Assembly (NCBI RefSeq): GCF_000317285.1
Contig: NZ_AJLN01000116.1
Location: forward strand, 558,001 to 622,000
Direction: 5' to 3'
Source of the DNA: Chlorogloeopsis fritschii PCC 6912
GTDB lineage: Bacteria; Cyanobacteriota; Cyanobacteriia; Cyanobacteriales; Nostocaceae
Length of the DNA: 64,000 nt
Shown: one piece after another, positions 26,732 to 35,947 of the stretch
Position numbering within the stretch: position 1 is the first letter of the stretch
Layout: each line of letters starts with the position of its first letter
Notes under the pieces: model-generated
Told to the model about the DNA's origin: nothing
The model's database searches: none
What the model saw: the letters and a program-made list of their open reading frames with translations, nothing else
Translations under genes and position numbers: made by a program

Positions 26732-27769
26732 TTATTTGACGATTTCATTGCTCAAAAGTTTTCTATTACCACCAAACGAAATAGTTAATCTTGCTAATTT
26801 ATTAGTAGCATTAGATACAAGTAATTGTGATAGCTTGATTAATTTGTCATATCGCTCTGCACCAAGCAACTTTAGTAAGTTGATAGTAAAGTTTAAACGC
26901 ATAGATTTCCAAGAATAGGCTAGTTGAGGAGAATAACTAATTGCTTTGTTATACAAACGACTTGCCTCATGAGAATCCCTTTCTATGCTTCTTACGCGTT
27001 GTTGAGCATGGTAGAAGTAAAGCCGACCATAGCTATAATTCTTTAAATACTGTAGTTCTGGTGAGACATAGGAAAAAATTTTTTCGATCGCAACACCACA
27101 ATCTTGCATTGCAGCTTGCCAGTTTGAAGTCATGCTATTAGAATGCTTGCGGTAGTAAGTTAGTGGTTCTTTAATTACCTTGAAGCGGTAGCGTAAACCA
27201 ATCCGAACCCACATATCCCAGTCAGCCGCGATCGTGAAGCTTGGATCGAACACTCCTACTTCTTCAAAACAGACACGACGAACCATTGCTGAACTGCCAC
27301 ATCCAATAATGTCTTGCTCCAAAATTTGTTTACGCACATCACCTTCGGCATGAAACTTAACAATGCTGTGCCTGTGAATTAATCCTCCCATATCCCTAGA
27401 GTGCTCATCGATCAAAGTCACCCAGTTATATACCAGACCTACCTCCGGATTTTCATCTAGAACCCTTACTTGTTTTTCCAACTTTGTAGGATCCCATAAA
27501 TCATCAGCATCCAGAAAGGTGATGTACTCACCTTGAGCATGAGCAATACCCCGATTCAAACCTCCGGGAATACCCCGATTTTCCTGAGAAATCAGTTTGA
27601 TTCGGGGATCGCCTAATTGAGTCACCCACTCTACAATATTATCCGTACTTCCATTATTAATTAATACTAATTCAAAATCGGTAAAACTTTGCCACAGCAA
27701 AGTTTCCATTGTTTGCGGCAGATAAGCCATTGCATTGTAGGCTGTCATCACCACAGAAACTTTAGGCAT
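26732..27769 (-). CDS. Glycosyltransferase family 2
   Basis: A 345-residue GT-A enzyme: PKVSVVMTAYNAMAYLPQTM, LVLINNGSTDNIVEW, and YITFLDADDLWDPTKLEKQV, which contains the D-A-D-D metal motif. SFTIAADWDMWVRIGLRYRF is the typical acceptor-side E/D-D-W block. The C-terminal 100 residues are helical and may include a TPR-like piece (YNKAISYSPQLAYSWKSM). It is close in type to the GT2 at 37612. The orientation is opposite to that of the two big loci, and 189 bp separate it from the oxygenase upstream. Confidence 0.92.
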   Translation of the reverse strand: MPKVSVVMTAYNAMAYLPQTMETLLWQSFTDFELVLINNGSTDNIVEWVTQLGDPRIKLISQENRGIPGGLNRGIAHAQGEYITFLDADDLWDPTKLEKQVRVLDENPEVGLVYNWVTLIDEHSRDMGGLIHRHSIVKFHAEGDVRKQILEQDIIGCGSSAMVRRVCFEEVGVFDPSFTIAADWDMWVRIGLRYRFKVIKEPLTYYRKHSNSMTSNWQAAMQDCGVAIEKIFSYVSPELQYLKNYSYGRLYFYHAQQRVRSIERDSHEASRLYNKAISYSPQLAYSWKSMRLNFTINLLKLLGAERYDKLIKLSQLLVSNATNKLARLTISFGGNRKLLSNEIVK

Positions 27770-27958
27770 AGGTTCAACTTAACTCCTGCATTGCTTGTGC
27801 ACTAGATGAAATGGGAATATAAACAAGCCGTCACCTGTAGCAGGCTGACAAAATGCATCCTCTACTGGGTGATTTATAGATAGCTAGTACTTCTGAACCA
27901 ACTTTTAGATTTGCACACCTAAAGCAGTACTCAAGACTAAAGTCAGTAAGCCAGGTGT

Positions 27959-28819
27959 TTACAAATCTGCGTAAGCTGGTTTGGGTACAGAATCGGCTAC
28001 CAATCGATCTAGATTGGGATAGGTTTGATCACTGTATTGCGTACACTCTGCTGGTCGCTTTGGAGATGCAGCTGTGTATACAAAGAACAGAGCAGAACGT
28101 TCTTCTGAACGCAACGTACCATGATGCAGAACATTGGCTGCATCCACAAAAATAACTGTACCTGCTAGGCCTGAACACTTTTTCCAAGCTGATGTTGGAA
28201 TTATTGGTGTCAATTCCTCATCGGCAATCCCAAACATCGCTGGTCTTTTTGCAATATGGTTAATCTTCCATCCCTGCCAAGACCAACGAGATGTTAAAGA
28301 CTTGGAAATGTACTCAAACGGCCCTGTTTTCTCGTCTACATCATTTAAGTAGACAATAATCTTTACTACGCGACGATCTTCTATATCCCAATGCCATCTT
28401 TGGATGCCACACTGTTCAATGCTGGGAAAGTCCCTACGCAGATGAACGCCTTGAAATTTTACTGGCAACCCGATATGGTTTTCTGCAATCTGAAGAAGTC
28501 TATCCTCTAGACCCCATTGTGAGAATTCTAGCAGATTTGTGACAGTGCAGATTTGTGGTTCAACTTGCACCGAAGGCTCAGTGCTTGCTGCTGCCATGAT
28601 TTCCAGAGACTTCTTGGCAGCTTGGAGTAAATTAGGTGTGGAGAGCAAACCCAGTTCTGTTAAAGAGGTGACATATGCACCTTCTTTTTTGAGTCCATCT
28701 ACAATCAGGCGATCGCTCGAAGAAACGTGAGGTATTTTTGTGCTGTGTGCAAGCAGAGATAATATATAAACACATTCAGAGCATAAATCTAAAAATTTAG
28801 TAAGGATTTTGTAAAACAT
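27959..28819 (-). CDS. Phytanoyl-CoA dioxygenase-like Fe(II)/2-oxoglutarate oxygenase
   Basis: A 286-residue protein with a plausible double-stranded beta-helix metal triad: H143-x-D145 in QRWHWDIEDRR and a distal His in NVLHHGTLRSEERSALFF (H232 or H233), followed by Arg241 in the place that binds 2-oxoglutarate. VKIIVYLNDVDEKTGPFEYI is the characteristic strand pair of the PhyH-like group. The N-terminus has a hydrophobic stretch with several Cys. The substrate is unknown; location beside polysaccharide genes permits, but does not show, action on a sugar or lipid. Repeats upstream may regulate it. Confidence 0.75.
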   Translation of the reverse strand: MFYKILTKFLDLCSECVYILSLLAHSTKIPHVSSSDRLIVDGLKKEGAYVTSLTELGLLSTPNLLQAAKKSLEIMAAASTEPSVQVEPQICTVTNLLEFSQWGLEDRLLQIAENHIGLPVKFQGVHLRRDFPSIEQCGIQRWHWDIEDRRVVKIIVYLNDVDEKTGPFEYISKSLTSRWSWQGWKINHIAKRPAMFGIADEELTPIIPTSAWKKCSGLAGTVIFVDAANVLHHGTLRSEERSALFFVYTAASPKRPAECTQYSDQTYPNLDRLVADSVPKPAYADL

Positions 28820-28900
28820 AAAAATTTAATCAATGAGATATATTCAGATAGATATATAAGTTTAAATCCTGTCATACCTGACTCTTGGTGAAAAGTACTT

Positions 28901-28947
28901 TAATTAATCTTTAATCTGACTGAGCTAATTTAACTAATCTTTAATCT
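28901..28947. repeat. 30-bp-period direct repeat upstream of the oxygenase
   Basis: TAATTAATCTTTAATCT (28901-28917) recurs as TAACTAATCTTTAATCT (28931-28947) with one mismatch. An internal CTTTAAT motif also recurs at about 11 bp. This resembles the direct-repeat layout of response-regulator sites such as Pho boxes, but the consensus does not match well. Confidence 0.5.
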
Positions 28948-29209
28948 ATTGGAGATAATATTGGAAAAACTCAAATTTTAGCGAAAAAGCGGGTCAAAAG
29001 GCCTTGTCAACTCAGTTACCAGTTTCAATTTGAGCTTTATTCTTAACAAAGATTTTATAAAGATAAGGTAAAGTTTGCTATTTAATTATAAGAATAAGCA
29101 ATTAGTGTAATTACAAAGAAAGGCAGAGGGTCGAGGGCAGAAGGCAGAAGGTTAAGAGTATCAATTAAAAATGCGTGTTCTGGGTTGAAAGCCCAGTTTC
29201 AAACAAAAA

Positions 29210-29240
29210 TTATACCGAGACTGCTTGCAGCGAGGTATAA
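29210..29240. repeat. Nested hairpin in the intergenic region
   Basis: TTATACC (29210-29216) pairs with GGTATAA (29234-29240); inside, CTGC pairs with GCAG around a TT loop. It is followed by the GC-rich repeat sequence, so it may be one end of a dispersed non-coding element. Confidence 0.45.
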
Positions 29241-29746
29241 AACGTCCTTGTAACAATCCCACTATGAGTAAGGGTGGGTTCCCTTCTGCCAAGCCCCATG
29301 CTTCAAGTCGGCACTAGACGCGTTCGCCGTCAGGCGTTGCGTTAGCTAGCGGCTACCCTCCGGTAAGCCGCAAGGGCGCAGTGGCTCCTCTGCCTCCAGC
29401 ATAGCTGCCTTCTGAATCTAACAACGTATTTAAAAACTCCTGCGAGAGTTAGTCATCGGTAGCTAACTGAACGAGTAAATTCAAAAATTTGGCAAGTGAA
29501 AGGATTTTTATCATCCCTTCTATAGCTTTTGTGATTGAAAACTCAATTCCCAATAACCAATTATCTTGAAAAGAAGGTATCTATTATTACTACATTAGCT
29601 TCCGGTCATGTTCAGCGCTAGAAATTATATTTAGGTATTTGTAAGCCTCGCAGCAGATTTCAATAAATATATTTTGCCTTAATTAATGTATTCAAATCAA
29701 TTCAAGTCAAATCAGTACTCGGAACGAGAGACAGACAACATCCATA

Positions 29747-29824
29747 TGGATAGCCTAGTGGATAATTTTACCTTTTTCAAGGATGATGTCTGCATTAGAG
29801 CGATGTAACCATCAGATAGTATTT
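29747..29824 (+). promoter_or_regulatory. Conserved upstream element, copy A (before the Wzz-like gene)
   Basis: The block begins TGGATAG, then GTGGATAATTTTA, then GGATGATGT in the middle, and ends GTAACCATCAGATAGTATTT. The same order and spacing recurs at 37434-37512 and 42501-42580. The GGATA boxes are 12 bp apart and the final GATAGT box starts 67 bp after the first. The start codon at 29983 is 158 bp further on. It is probably a promoter or activator site shared by polysaccharide genes. Confidence 0.65.
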
Positions 29825-29982
29825 ACAATTGCTATTTGAGTTTAATAATTTCATGAAGACTTACTGATTCAAAGCCTTAAGCTACTAAAGCGTAAGTTTG
29901 GAAGTATAGTATATAGAGGCAATAGCACAACAGCACTTAGGCTCTAGAACTCCGCCAGTTCCCGAAAATAGAAGGATTTTGA

Positions 29983-31413
29983 ATGACTAAGTACATAGAG
30001 GTCTCTGCATACCCTGGCAAATCAATAGCGAACCAAGGGCGTTGGCAAAATTACTTACTTCTAGGCATAGCTACGAATCTAGCCCTTTGGGTATCAGCTT
30101 TACTGTATATAAAGCTCACACCGCCATCGTATACAAGTTATTCGGCTGTTAGTTTGCCTGGAGGAGGTTCAAACGCTAGTTTAAGCATACCAAATATTGG
30201 TCAGGCTTCCTACGAAAGTTCGTCTCCTTATTCTGCTAGTGCTGCTGTAGATCCAAGAGAGAACTACAAGTTTCTTGCTGAGAGCGAACCTGTACTGAAG
30301 GCAGCAGCAGAGCAGCTCGATATGTCTTTGGAAGAGTTTGGAAAACCCCGGTTTAAGGTAGTACCAAACACTACAGTGATGAGTGTTGAGTTCAATGGTG
30401 CTACTCCCGAAGAAGCTCACAAAAAATCCATAGTTTTTTACAAAGCCTTTGAATCAAAGCTTAATCAGCTTAGATCGCAAGAAAGCGTTCAAAGAGAGAT
30501 AGGTTCACAAGTTACTCTTAAATCTTCCCAAAAGAAGTTAGAAATCGCTCAAAAGCGTCTTTCCGATTACAAAGCGCGTTCTGGTTTGAATTCTGAGGCT
30601 CAGATCAGCGATCTGACAAGCAATATTGAGCAGCTACGCAGACAACGAGCGGAAATAGTGGCTCAACAGCAACAAGCTACTGCTCGTTTAAGACAACTGT
30701 CGGCTAATTTAAAAGTATCTTCTGACCAAGCTACAGATGCTTTTAGTCTTCAAACAGATCAGATATTTCAGCAGAATTTAAAAAATTACAGTGATGCTAG
30801 TGCTGCTTTAGTTGTTTTAGAATCGAAGTTTTTACCCGATCATCCTACAGTAGTTGCAGAGAGAGCCAAGCGAGATGCTGCTCAACAAGCATTGCTAGAA
30901 AGAGGACAAAGCCTTTTAGGACGTCCAGCCAGCTTAGAAAACTTAATCAGTCAATTAAACGTAACTACCAACAACAGCAATGGTTCGTCTCGTGAAACTC
31001 TTTATCAACAATTAGTTACAGTCCAGTCTGAGCAAAAAGGACTGACAGCTCAAGCTCAAACGATAGATCGGCAGCTTGCTGAACTTGAGAACAGACTTAA
31101 AAATCTGGCACAGCAGCAGACTACCTTAGATGCTCTCAAACGAGATTTACAAGTGGCGGAAGCAGTCTTTTCTTCCACTTTAACCAGGCTGGATCTTGGC
31201 AAGTCGAATGCCTTTGGTTCTTATCCACTGATTCAGTTGGTTACAGAACCAACATTACCTGATAGTCCCAGTCAGCCAAAGAAAACATATGCTTTTCTGG
31301 GTGCGGCTTTAGGCTCCATTTTTGCAACTACTGGTATAGTATTACTTTGGCAGCGCGATCGCCGCAGGACTTTAATGCGCTGGCGTGAGGAAAAGCCTTT
31401 GATATATGAATAA
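29983..31413 (+). CDS. Wzz/GumC-type polysaccharide co-polymerase (chain-length determinant)
   Basis: A 476-residue inner-membrane protein with two transmembrane segments, near residues 24-44 (LLLGIATNLALWVSALLYIK) and 438-458 (YAFLGAALGSIFATTGIVLL). Between them is a long periplasmic coiled coil (residues about 150-250 and 330-400, rich in Q, L, K and E). The P-D-S-P-S-Q-P-K-K motif before the second segment is the Wzz proline-rich signature. There is no C-terminal tyrosine kinase domain, so it is a PCP-1/GumC-like protein needing a separate kinase or none. It starts the second polysaccharide locus and is preceded by element A. Confidence 0.87.
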   Translation: MTKYIEVSAYPGKSIANQGRWQNYLLLGIATNLALWVSALLYIKLTPPSYTSYSAVSLPGGGSNASLSIPNIGQASYESSSPYSASAAVDPRENYKFLAESEPVLKAAAEQLDMSLEEFGKPRFKVVPNTTVMSVEFNGATPEEAHKKSIVFYKAFESKLNQLRSQESVQREIGSQVTLKSSQKKLEIAQKRLSDYKARSGLNSEAQISDLTSNIEQLRRQRAEIVAQQQQATARLRQLSANLKVSSDQATDAFSLQTDQIFQQNLKNYSDASAALVVLESKFLPDHPTVVAERAKRDAAQQALLERGQSLLGRPASLENLISQLNVTTNNSNGSSRETLYQQLVTVQSEQKGLTAQAQTIDRQLAELENRLKNLAQQQTTLDALKRDLQVAEAVFSSTLTRLDLGKSNAFGSYPLIQLVTEPTLPDSPSQPKKTYAFLGAALGSIFATTGIVLLWQRDRRRTLMRWREEKPLIYE

Positions 31414-31610
31414 ATTGAACATATTCAGTATCTCAAAATTAAGTAGTTTGGCAATTTAATTAGAACCTAGAGTTATTAACTGCTTGGAGTCCAGTAAATT
31501 TCAAAGTCTGTTTTTTAACGGACAGTTGTAGCAGACTTTGTTGTTTTGCCAAAAAAGTTATGGTGCCAATCCATGTCCATCTATTGCTTGTTTGACTAAT
31601 GGAGATCAAG

Positions 31611-32891
31611 ATGAAACCAAATAACTTTCCTGAGAAAGTAATATGGTACAGCATTATAGGCACCTATATCTTCTACTTTACTGGTTTGCTCTATTTTGTT
31701 GCAGCGTTTGTCGGTTGGGTTCTAACATTCTACTTACTTAAAAAGTGGTGGGAACAAACGGAAAGAACTCCCATAGACCAAAGAATTAATGTTCCTTGGT
31801 TAGTCTGGGTGTGGATAGTGTGTATGTTAGCAATGGAAGTTGCCTTAATCATAGGTCATATAGATTTTAATCTGGGAATGGCAACTATGATTAAATCTAC
31901 CTTAGGCTGGGTAAGAGGATGGGCACTTTGGGCACTACTTCCGCTGATTGCTTGTTTAAACGTCCGCCCGCAGCTAGTCTCTCGTGCTGTATGCGTACTT
32001 TGTCTTCAAACTTTAATTCTTTTTCCTTTTTATTTTTCTGCTTACTTACTTCATATACCAACTCCATGGTACACCGTGCCCTTAAATGTATTTGGCGGGC
32101 CACCTGCTGCCTTTACCATCGCACCCTACCTATTTGAAGCAGAAACTGGTACTTTCCGGATTGGATTTTTTGCTCCCTGGGCAGCGGCTATAGGGTTTGT
32201 TGGAGCTGTTTACTTCCCCTTATGTATGTATGAAAAAGACAAACGTTGGCGATGGATTGGGATGGCAGCTTCCTTTTTGATGTGTTTAGTCTCAGGTTCT
32301 CGTTTGGCTGTTTTATCTGTTTTCATAGCTTGGCTGATTCCAGAAGTGATAGCTAATTTACACCGTCCTTTTCTTTTGTTCATAGCTAGTGGTTTAAGTG
32401 TAGTAACTGGTATTTTTTACCAAAATATTCTTGATTCGATTGAATTTTTATATGGAGGGTTTAGAAATCTGCGTAAATCTTCCAGTGAGGTTCGAGAAAA
32501 TCTTGATAGAATTGCTATTTATCGTTGGTCAGATGCACCTATTACAGGACATGGTACTACTGAGCCAGGGCCCCATTTAGTGCAATTTATGCCAATTGGT
32601 ACTCACAATAATTGGACAAGTCTTTTATTTCTTAAAGGAATTGTTGGGTTTTTTGCACTTGCAATTCCGATGGTATTTAGTTTTATTGATTTGGCTGTGA
32701 AGGCACAAAAAAGCTTAGTAGCTAAAATAGCTTTACGAATATTTGTAGCTATATTTTTAAATACATTTGCCGATACGATAGAAGTTTCGGTATATCTGAT
32801 TTGGCCTGCCGTAGTTTTTATGGGTATGGGTTTTCAAGAGCAGCAATCAAAAACAAAAAATACTTATAGTTATTCTAATGCGATGAGCTGA
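31611..32891 (+). CDS. O-antigen ligase-like membrane protein
   Basis: A 426-residue polytopic protein with about ten membrane segments. LMCLVSGSRLAVLSVFIAWL is the conserved block of the O-antigen ligase/Wzy_C superfamily, and YRWSDAPITGHGTTEPGPHL matches its following periplasmic loop, with H-N-N-W further on. It may polymerise or ligate the polymer. GGAG at 31601-31604 sits 6 bp before the ATG at 31611, so I prefer that start to the ATG at 31599. It lies 197 bp after the Wzz-like gene. Confidence 0.8.
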   Translation: MKPNNFPEKVIWYSIIGTYIFYFTGLLYFVAAFVGWVLTFYLLKKWWEQTERTPIDQRINVPWLVWVWIVCMLAMEVALIIGHIDFNLGMATMIKSTLGWVRGWALWALLPLIACLNVRPQLVSRAVCVLCLQTLILFPFYFSAYLLHIPTPWYTVPLNVFGGPPAAFTIAPYLFEAETGTFRIGFFAPWAAAIGFVGAVYFPLCMYEKDKRWRWIGMAASFLMCLVSGSRLAVLSVFIAWLIPEVIANLHRPFLLFIASGLSVVTGIFYQNILDSIEFLYGGFRNLRKSSSEVRENLDRIAIYRWSDAPITGHGTTEPGPHLVQFMPIGTHNNWTSLLFLKGIVGFFALAIPMVFSFIDLAVKAQKSLVAKIALRIFVAIFLNTFADTIEVSVYLIWPAVVFMGMGFQEQQSKTKNTYSYSNAMS

Positions 32892-33029
32892 AAAAATAAG
32901 TTATAAGTAACAATCCAAATAAAAATCACAAAAAATATTAAGTAAATCCAGATAATTATTGTGTTTATTATTAATTATTTAAAGCTTATTTAGGTAATTA
33001 GTATCAAAAGAACCAATATAGTAACTTAT

Positions 33030-34160
33030 ATGACATTATCGCGATCTAAGTTTATACGATTGGGACTTCTTTCTCTGTGCTGTGGACTTACAATTCCCAA
33101 GTGCACTCAGCTTGTAAAGGCAACGAATAGACGTGGATCTACAGTTAAAGCTAGCCGATTAAAGATGCTATCTAAAGGTTTCAATCTTGGACGCTGGCGA
33201 GTAATAGAATTTGCAGATAAAGGAGATGATATAAAAGCAACTCTATTGCAATATAAACGCTTGGGTTTAACTTACACCAGACTACCGATAGTTTTATCTA
33301 GATTTTTTGATGATAAAAATCCCAGTGTTTTAAAGAAAGATTATCTCCCGGCTTTGGATGCGATCGTTCAGATGCACATGAAAGTAGGACTAGGAATTAC
33401 TATATGTCCTTTTGATGCTCCAGATGAATTGTATTCTAATCCTGCTGTAGTTGAAAAGTATGTAGCTTTCTTTAAAGCTTTTGCTGCTCACTTTAGCCGC
33501 ACCAATCCAGAAAAAGTATTTTTGGAAGTTTTAAACGAACCTTCAGCAGAAACTCCTCAAGCTTGGGACAAAATTCAACTGAAACTAATTTCAGCAATTC
33601 GTTCGCAAGCGCCCAATCATACAATCATTGCAAGTTCCAACATGAGGGTTACTAAAAATAATTGGAATAATCTGAGGGGACTCCTGAAGACTCAAATTGT
33701 AAATGACAAAAACGTAGTATATAATTTCCACTTTTATGAGCCGTTTATCTTTACACACCAAGGAGCTGAGTGGGGATGGAAAGCTTTAAAATTTATGAGG
33801 GGAATTCCTTACCCTTCTAATCCTCAAACAGTTGCACCTATATTAAATCAGATTCGAGATCCCCAAGCTAAACGGGCAGTAGAATATTATGGTAAGGAAA
33901 AATGGAATAAAACTAAGTTATCAAAAGAATTGTCATTAGTTGCGAATTGGGCAAAGTCTCATGAAGTTCCTGTTATATGCAATGAATTTGGAGTAATACA
34001 ATCAGCAAGTGTGCCTAGAGATTCCATGCTTCGCTATTTGAAAGATATCAGACAAATCTTAGAATCTCATGGTATTGGTTGGAATCAATGGTTCCGGGTT
34101 AATTTGCGCGATCGCGAAATTATCCAAGCACTTGGACTTAAACCTTTAATAAATCCCTAA
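33030..34160 (+). CDS. Exported glycoside hydrolase family 5 (cellulase-like)
   Basis: A 376-residue protein. An N-terminal export signal (residues 1-22, with S-R-S-K-F-I-R-L-G resembling a weak Tat motif) is followed by a GH5 catalytic barrel: general acid/base E170 in FLEVLNEP and nucleophile E319 in VPVICNEFG, plus the conserved NFHFYEPF His-Tyr strand. GH5 enzymes cut beta-1,4-linked glucans or mannans. Within a polysaccharide export locus it may trim or release the nascent polymer in the periplasm, as cellulases do in cellulose-synthesis clusters. A 364-bp gap follows. Confidence 0.88.
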   Translation: MTLSRSKFIRLGLLSLCCGLTIPKCTQLVKATNRRGSTVKASRLKMLSKGFNLGRWRVIEFADKGDDIKATLLQYKRLGLTYTRLPIVLSRFFDDKNPSVLKKDYLPALDAIVQMHMKVGLGITICPFDAPDELYSNPAVVEKYVAFFKAFAAHFSRTNPEKVFLEVLNEPSAETPQAWDKIQLKLISAIRSQAPNHTIIASSNMRVTKNNWNNLRGLLKTQIVNDKNVVYNFHFYEPFIFTHQGAEWGWKALKFMRGIPYPSNPQTVAPILNQIRDPQAKRAVEYYGKEKWNKTKLSKELSLVANWAKSHEVPVICNEFGVIQSASVPRDSMLRYLKDIRQILESHGIGWNQWFRVNLRDREIIQALGLKPLINP

Positions 34161-34240
34161 TTTCTCTACATCTAGAAGCATCAACTTAAGAAAATAGTAT
34201 TGTAAAGCTTAAAGAGATAAGGTGCTGATTATTACTTAAT

Positions 34241-34262
34241 TTGCACAAATATTGCACAAATA
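34241..34262. repeat. 11-bp tandem repeat between the GH5 and flippase genes
   Basis: TTGCACAAATA occurs twice head to tail (34241-34251 and 34252-34262), one helical turn apart. It lies about 260 bp upstream of the flippase. It suits tandem regulator binding, but slippage could also explain it. The rest of the 34161-34524 gap is A+T-rich, with a small ATGCC/GGCAT hairpin at 34434-34449. Confidence 0.55.
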
Positions 34263-34524
34263 TTTTTGACTTTATCTTGATTTTACTAGATAACGAAAAA
34301 GACTATACTAAATTTATTTTGACTGCTTATTTTTCAGAAAACTATATTAAAAACATAATTTCTTTAACTCGTCTTTGCATTTTCAAGACAGTTTTTCGTT
34401 AAATTAATTTACTTTAATGATAAACTGTACGAGATGCCTGAATTGGCATTTATTATCACATCTTTTCGTCTGTTTATAGCAATAGTTGGAGAAATTTTAG
34501 ATTCATAATTTGTAAGGTAATGAA

Positions 34525-35805
34525 ATGCTAATCAATAAGCTAAAGCAAAAATTAAGCAATCAATTTATTCGCAATGTGGGTTGGCTGGGAGGAGCAGAGT
34601 TAGCGAATCGTATTTTTCGCTTAGGAACAACTTTTACTTTAGCTCGTACATTTAGCCCCCATGATTATGGGTTGGTAGCCATTATTATGACTGCCAATGA
34701 ATTTGCAAAGGTTTTTGCTCTCCGTTCTGGAATTGGCCCTAAGATAATTCAAGCCAATCCAAAAGATTTACCAGCAATCTGCGATACGTCATACTGGCTG
34801 AATTGGGTTTTGTGTGGATCGCTTTTTGTCATTCAGTGTATTGTAGCCTTTCCAATGGCTTGGTTTTACAAGGATCAACAAATTATTTTGCCTATCTGCT
34901 TTAGCGCTTTATTCTACTTGATGTTACCAATGTTCTTGGTTCAAAGCGCACTGATTGAACGAGAAAATCGACTTAAGATAGCAGCTCTATGTAACGTTAT
35001 TCAGTCATTGCTTGTCAACATTTTGACAATTGCTCTAGCTGTAGTGGGATTAGGAATGTGGGCTGTAGTTGTACCCATTGTTCTAACCACTCCAGTATGG
35101 ATAGTAATTATTTTGAAAAATCATTCTTGGCGTCCCCCAAAGTCTTTTAAGCTTGATAAGTGGCGTGAAATCATTGATTTTGGGAAAGATATACTAGGCG
35201 TTGAATTACTAGCTAGACTCAGATCTAATATAGACTACTTAATCATTGGTCGTTTTCTAGGGCTTGATGCACTAGGGATATATTATTTCGCTTTCAATGC
35301 TGGATTAGGAATTAGTCAAAATGTGGTGAACGCATGTACCGCAGCTTTATTTCCTCATCTTTGTGAGGTTAGTGGAAACTTTGAGCGGCTTAAAGAGCGA
35401 TATTTTAGTAGTCTTAAATCTACCGCCACTATTGTAGTTCCGCTCATTCTTTTGCAGTCAAGCTTGGCTCCCTTTTATGTGCCAATTGTTTTTGGCCAAA
35501 AATGGGTATCGGCAGTGCCAATTTTAATACTTATTTGCCTTTCCGCTCTGTCACTTCCTCTTTACAATACAGCTAGTCAATTACTAAACGCGGTGGGGAA
35601 AACCCAGATTAATCTTTACTATAGTTTGATTTATACTGAATTATTCGCTGTAGCTTTGTTAATAGCTGTTAAATTTGGAATCTTATGGGTGGCTGCATCT
35701 GTACTGATTTGTCAGTTAGTGGTTAATTCAATTTTCAGTGTTTGGGCTATTAGAAATATCTTCAGAAAAAGCTCTAATCTTTCATTGACAAATATCAAGT
35801 CATAA
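34525..35805 (+). CDS. Wzx-type oligosaccharide flippase (MOP superfamily)
   Basis: A 426-residue protein with about twelve predicted membrane segments and the MOP-flippase N-terminus (FIRNVGWLGGAELANRIFRL, then TTFTLARTFSPHDYGLVAII). LLARLRSNIDYLIIGRFLGL is the typical mid-protein motif of Wzx/lipopolysaccharide biosynthesis proteins. It should translocate undecaprenyl-linked repeat units across the inner membrane for polymerisation. It converges on the GT61-like gene, with 142 bp between stops. Confidence 0.88.
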   Translation: MLINKLKQKLSNQFIRNVGWLGGAELANRIFRLGTTFTLARTFSPHDYGLVAIIMTANEFAKVFALRSGIGPKIIQANPKDLPAICDTSYWLNWVLCGSLFVIQCIVAFPMAWFYKDQQIILPICFSALFYLMLPMFLVQSALIERENRLKIAALCNVIQSLLVNILTIALAVVGLGMWAVVVPIVLTTPVWIVIILKNHSWRPPKSFKLDKWREIIDFGKDILGVELLARLRSNIDYLIIGRFLGLDALGIYYFAFNAGLGISQNVVNACTAALFPHLCEVSGNFERLKERYFSSLKSTATIVVPLILLQSSLAPFYVPIVFGQKWVSAVPILILICLSALSLPLYNTASQLLNAVGKTQINLYYSLIYTELFAVALLIAVKFGILWVAASVLICQLVVNSIFSVWAIRNIFRKSSNLSLTNIKS

Positions 35806-35947
35806 GAGAAAAGCAGTTTTGCCTTCACACATCAATTTTCATTTGTATGCTGTTTACATTTTCTTGGATCGCCCCTTCTCAACTCAATGCAAGCTATTTT
35901 CAGGTAATTAATGGGGGCGATCGCAAATCCGCTTCTTTTCTTAACCT

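Larger units (their letters stand above)
28820..29982. other. Long intergenic region with repeats and a candidate promoter
   Basis: No gene is supported. It contains a direct repeat (28901-28947), a hairpin (29210-29240), GC-rich dispersed repeat sequence around 29265-29420 (for example the G-C-rich stretch at 29325-29380), and the conserved upstream element at 29747-29824. The compositional change near 29265-29420 against A+T-rich flanks suggests an inserted repeat element without coding capacity. Confidence 0.55.

Noticed and set aside
29265-29420. GC-rich intergenic stretch as a possible IS200/IS605 end or guide-RNA relic
   Set aside because: No transposase or TnpB coding remnant is visible; the sequence looks like ordinary dispersed cyanobacterial repeat DNA.
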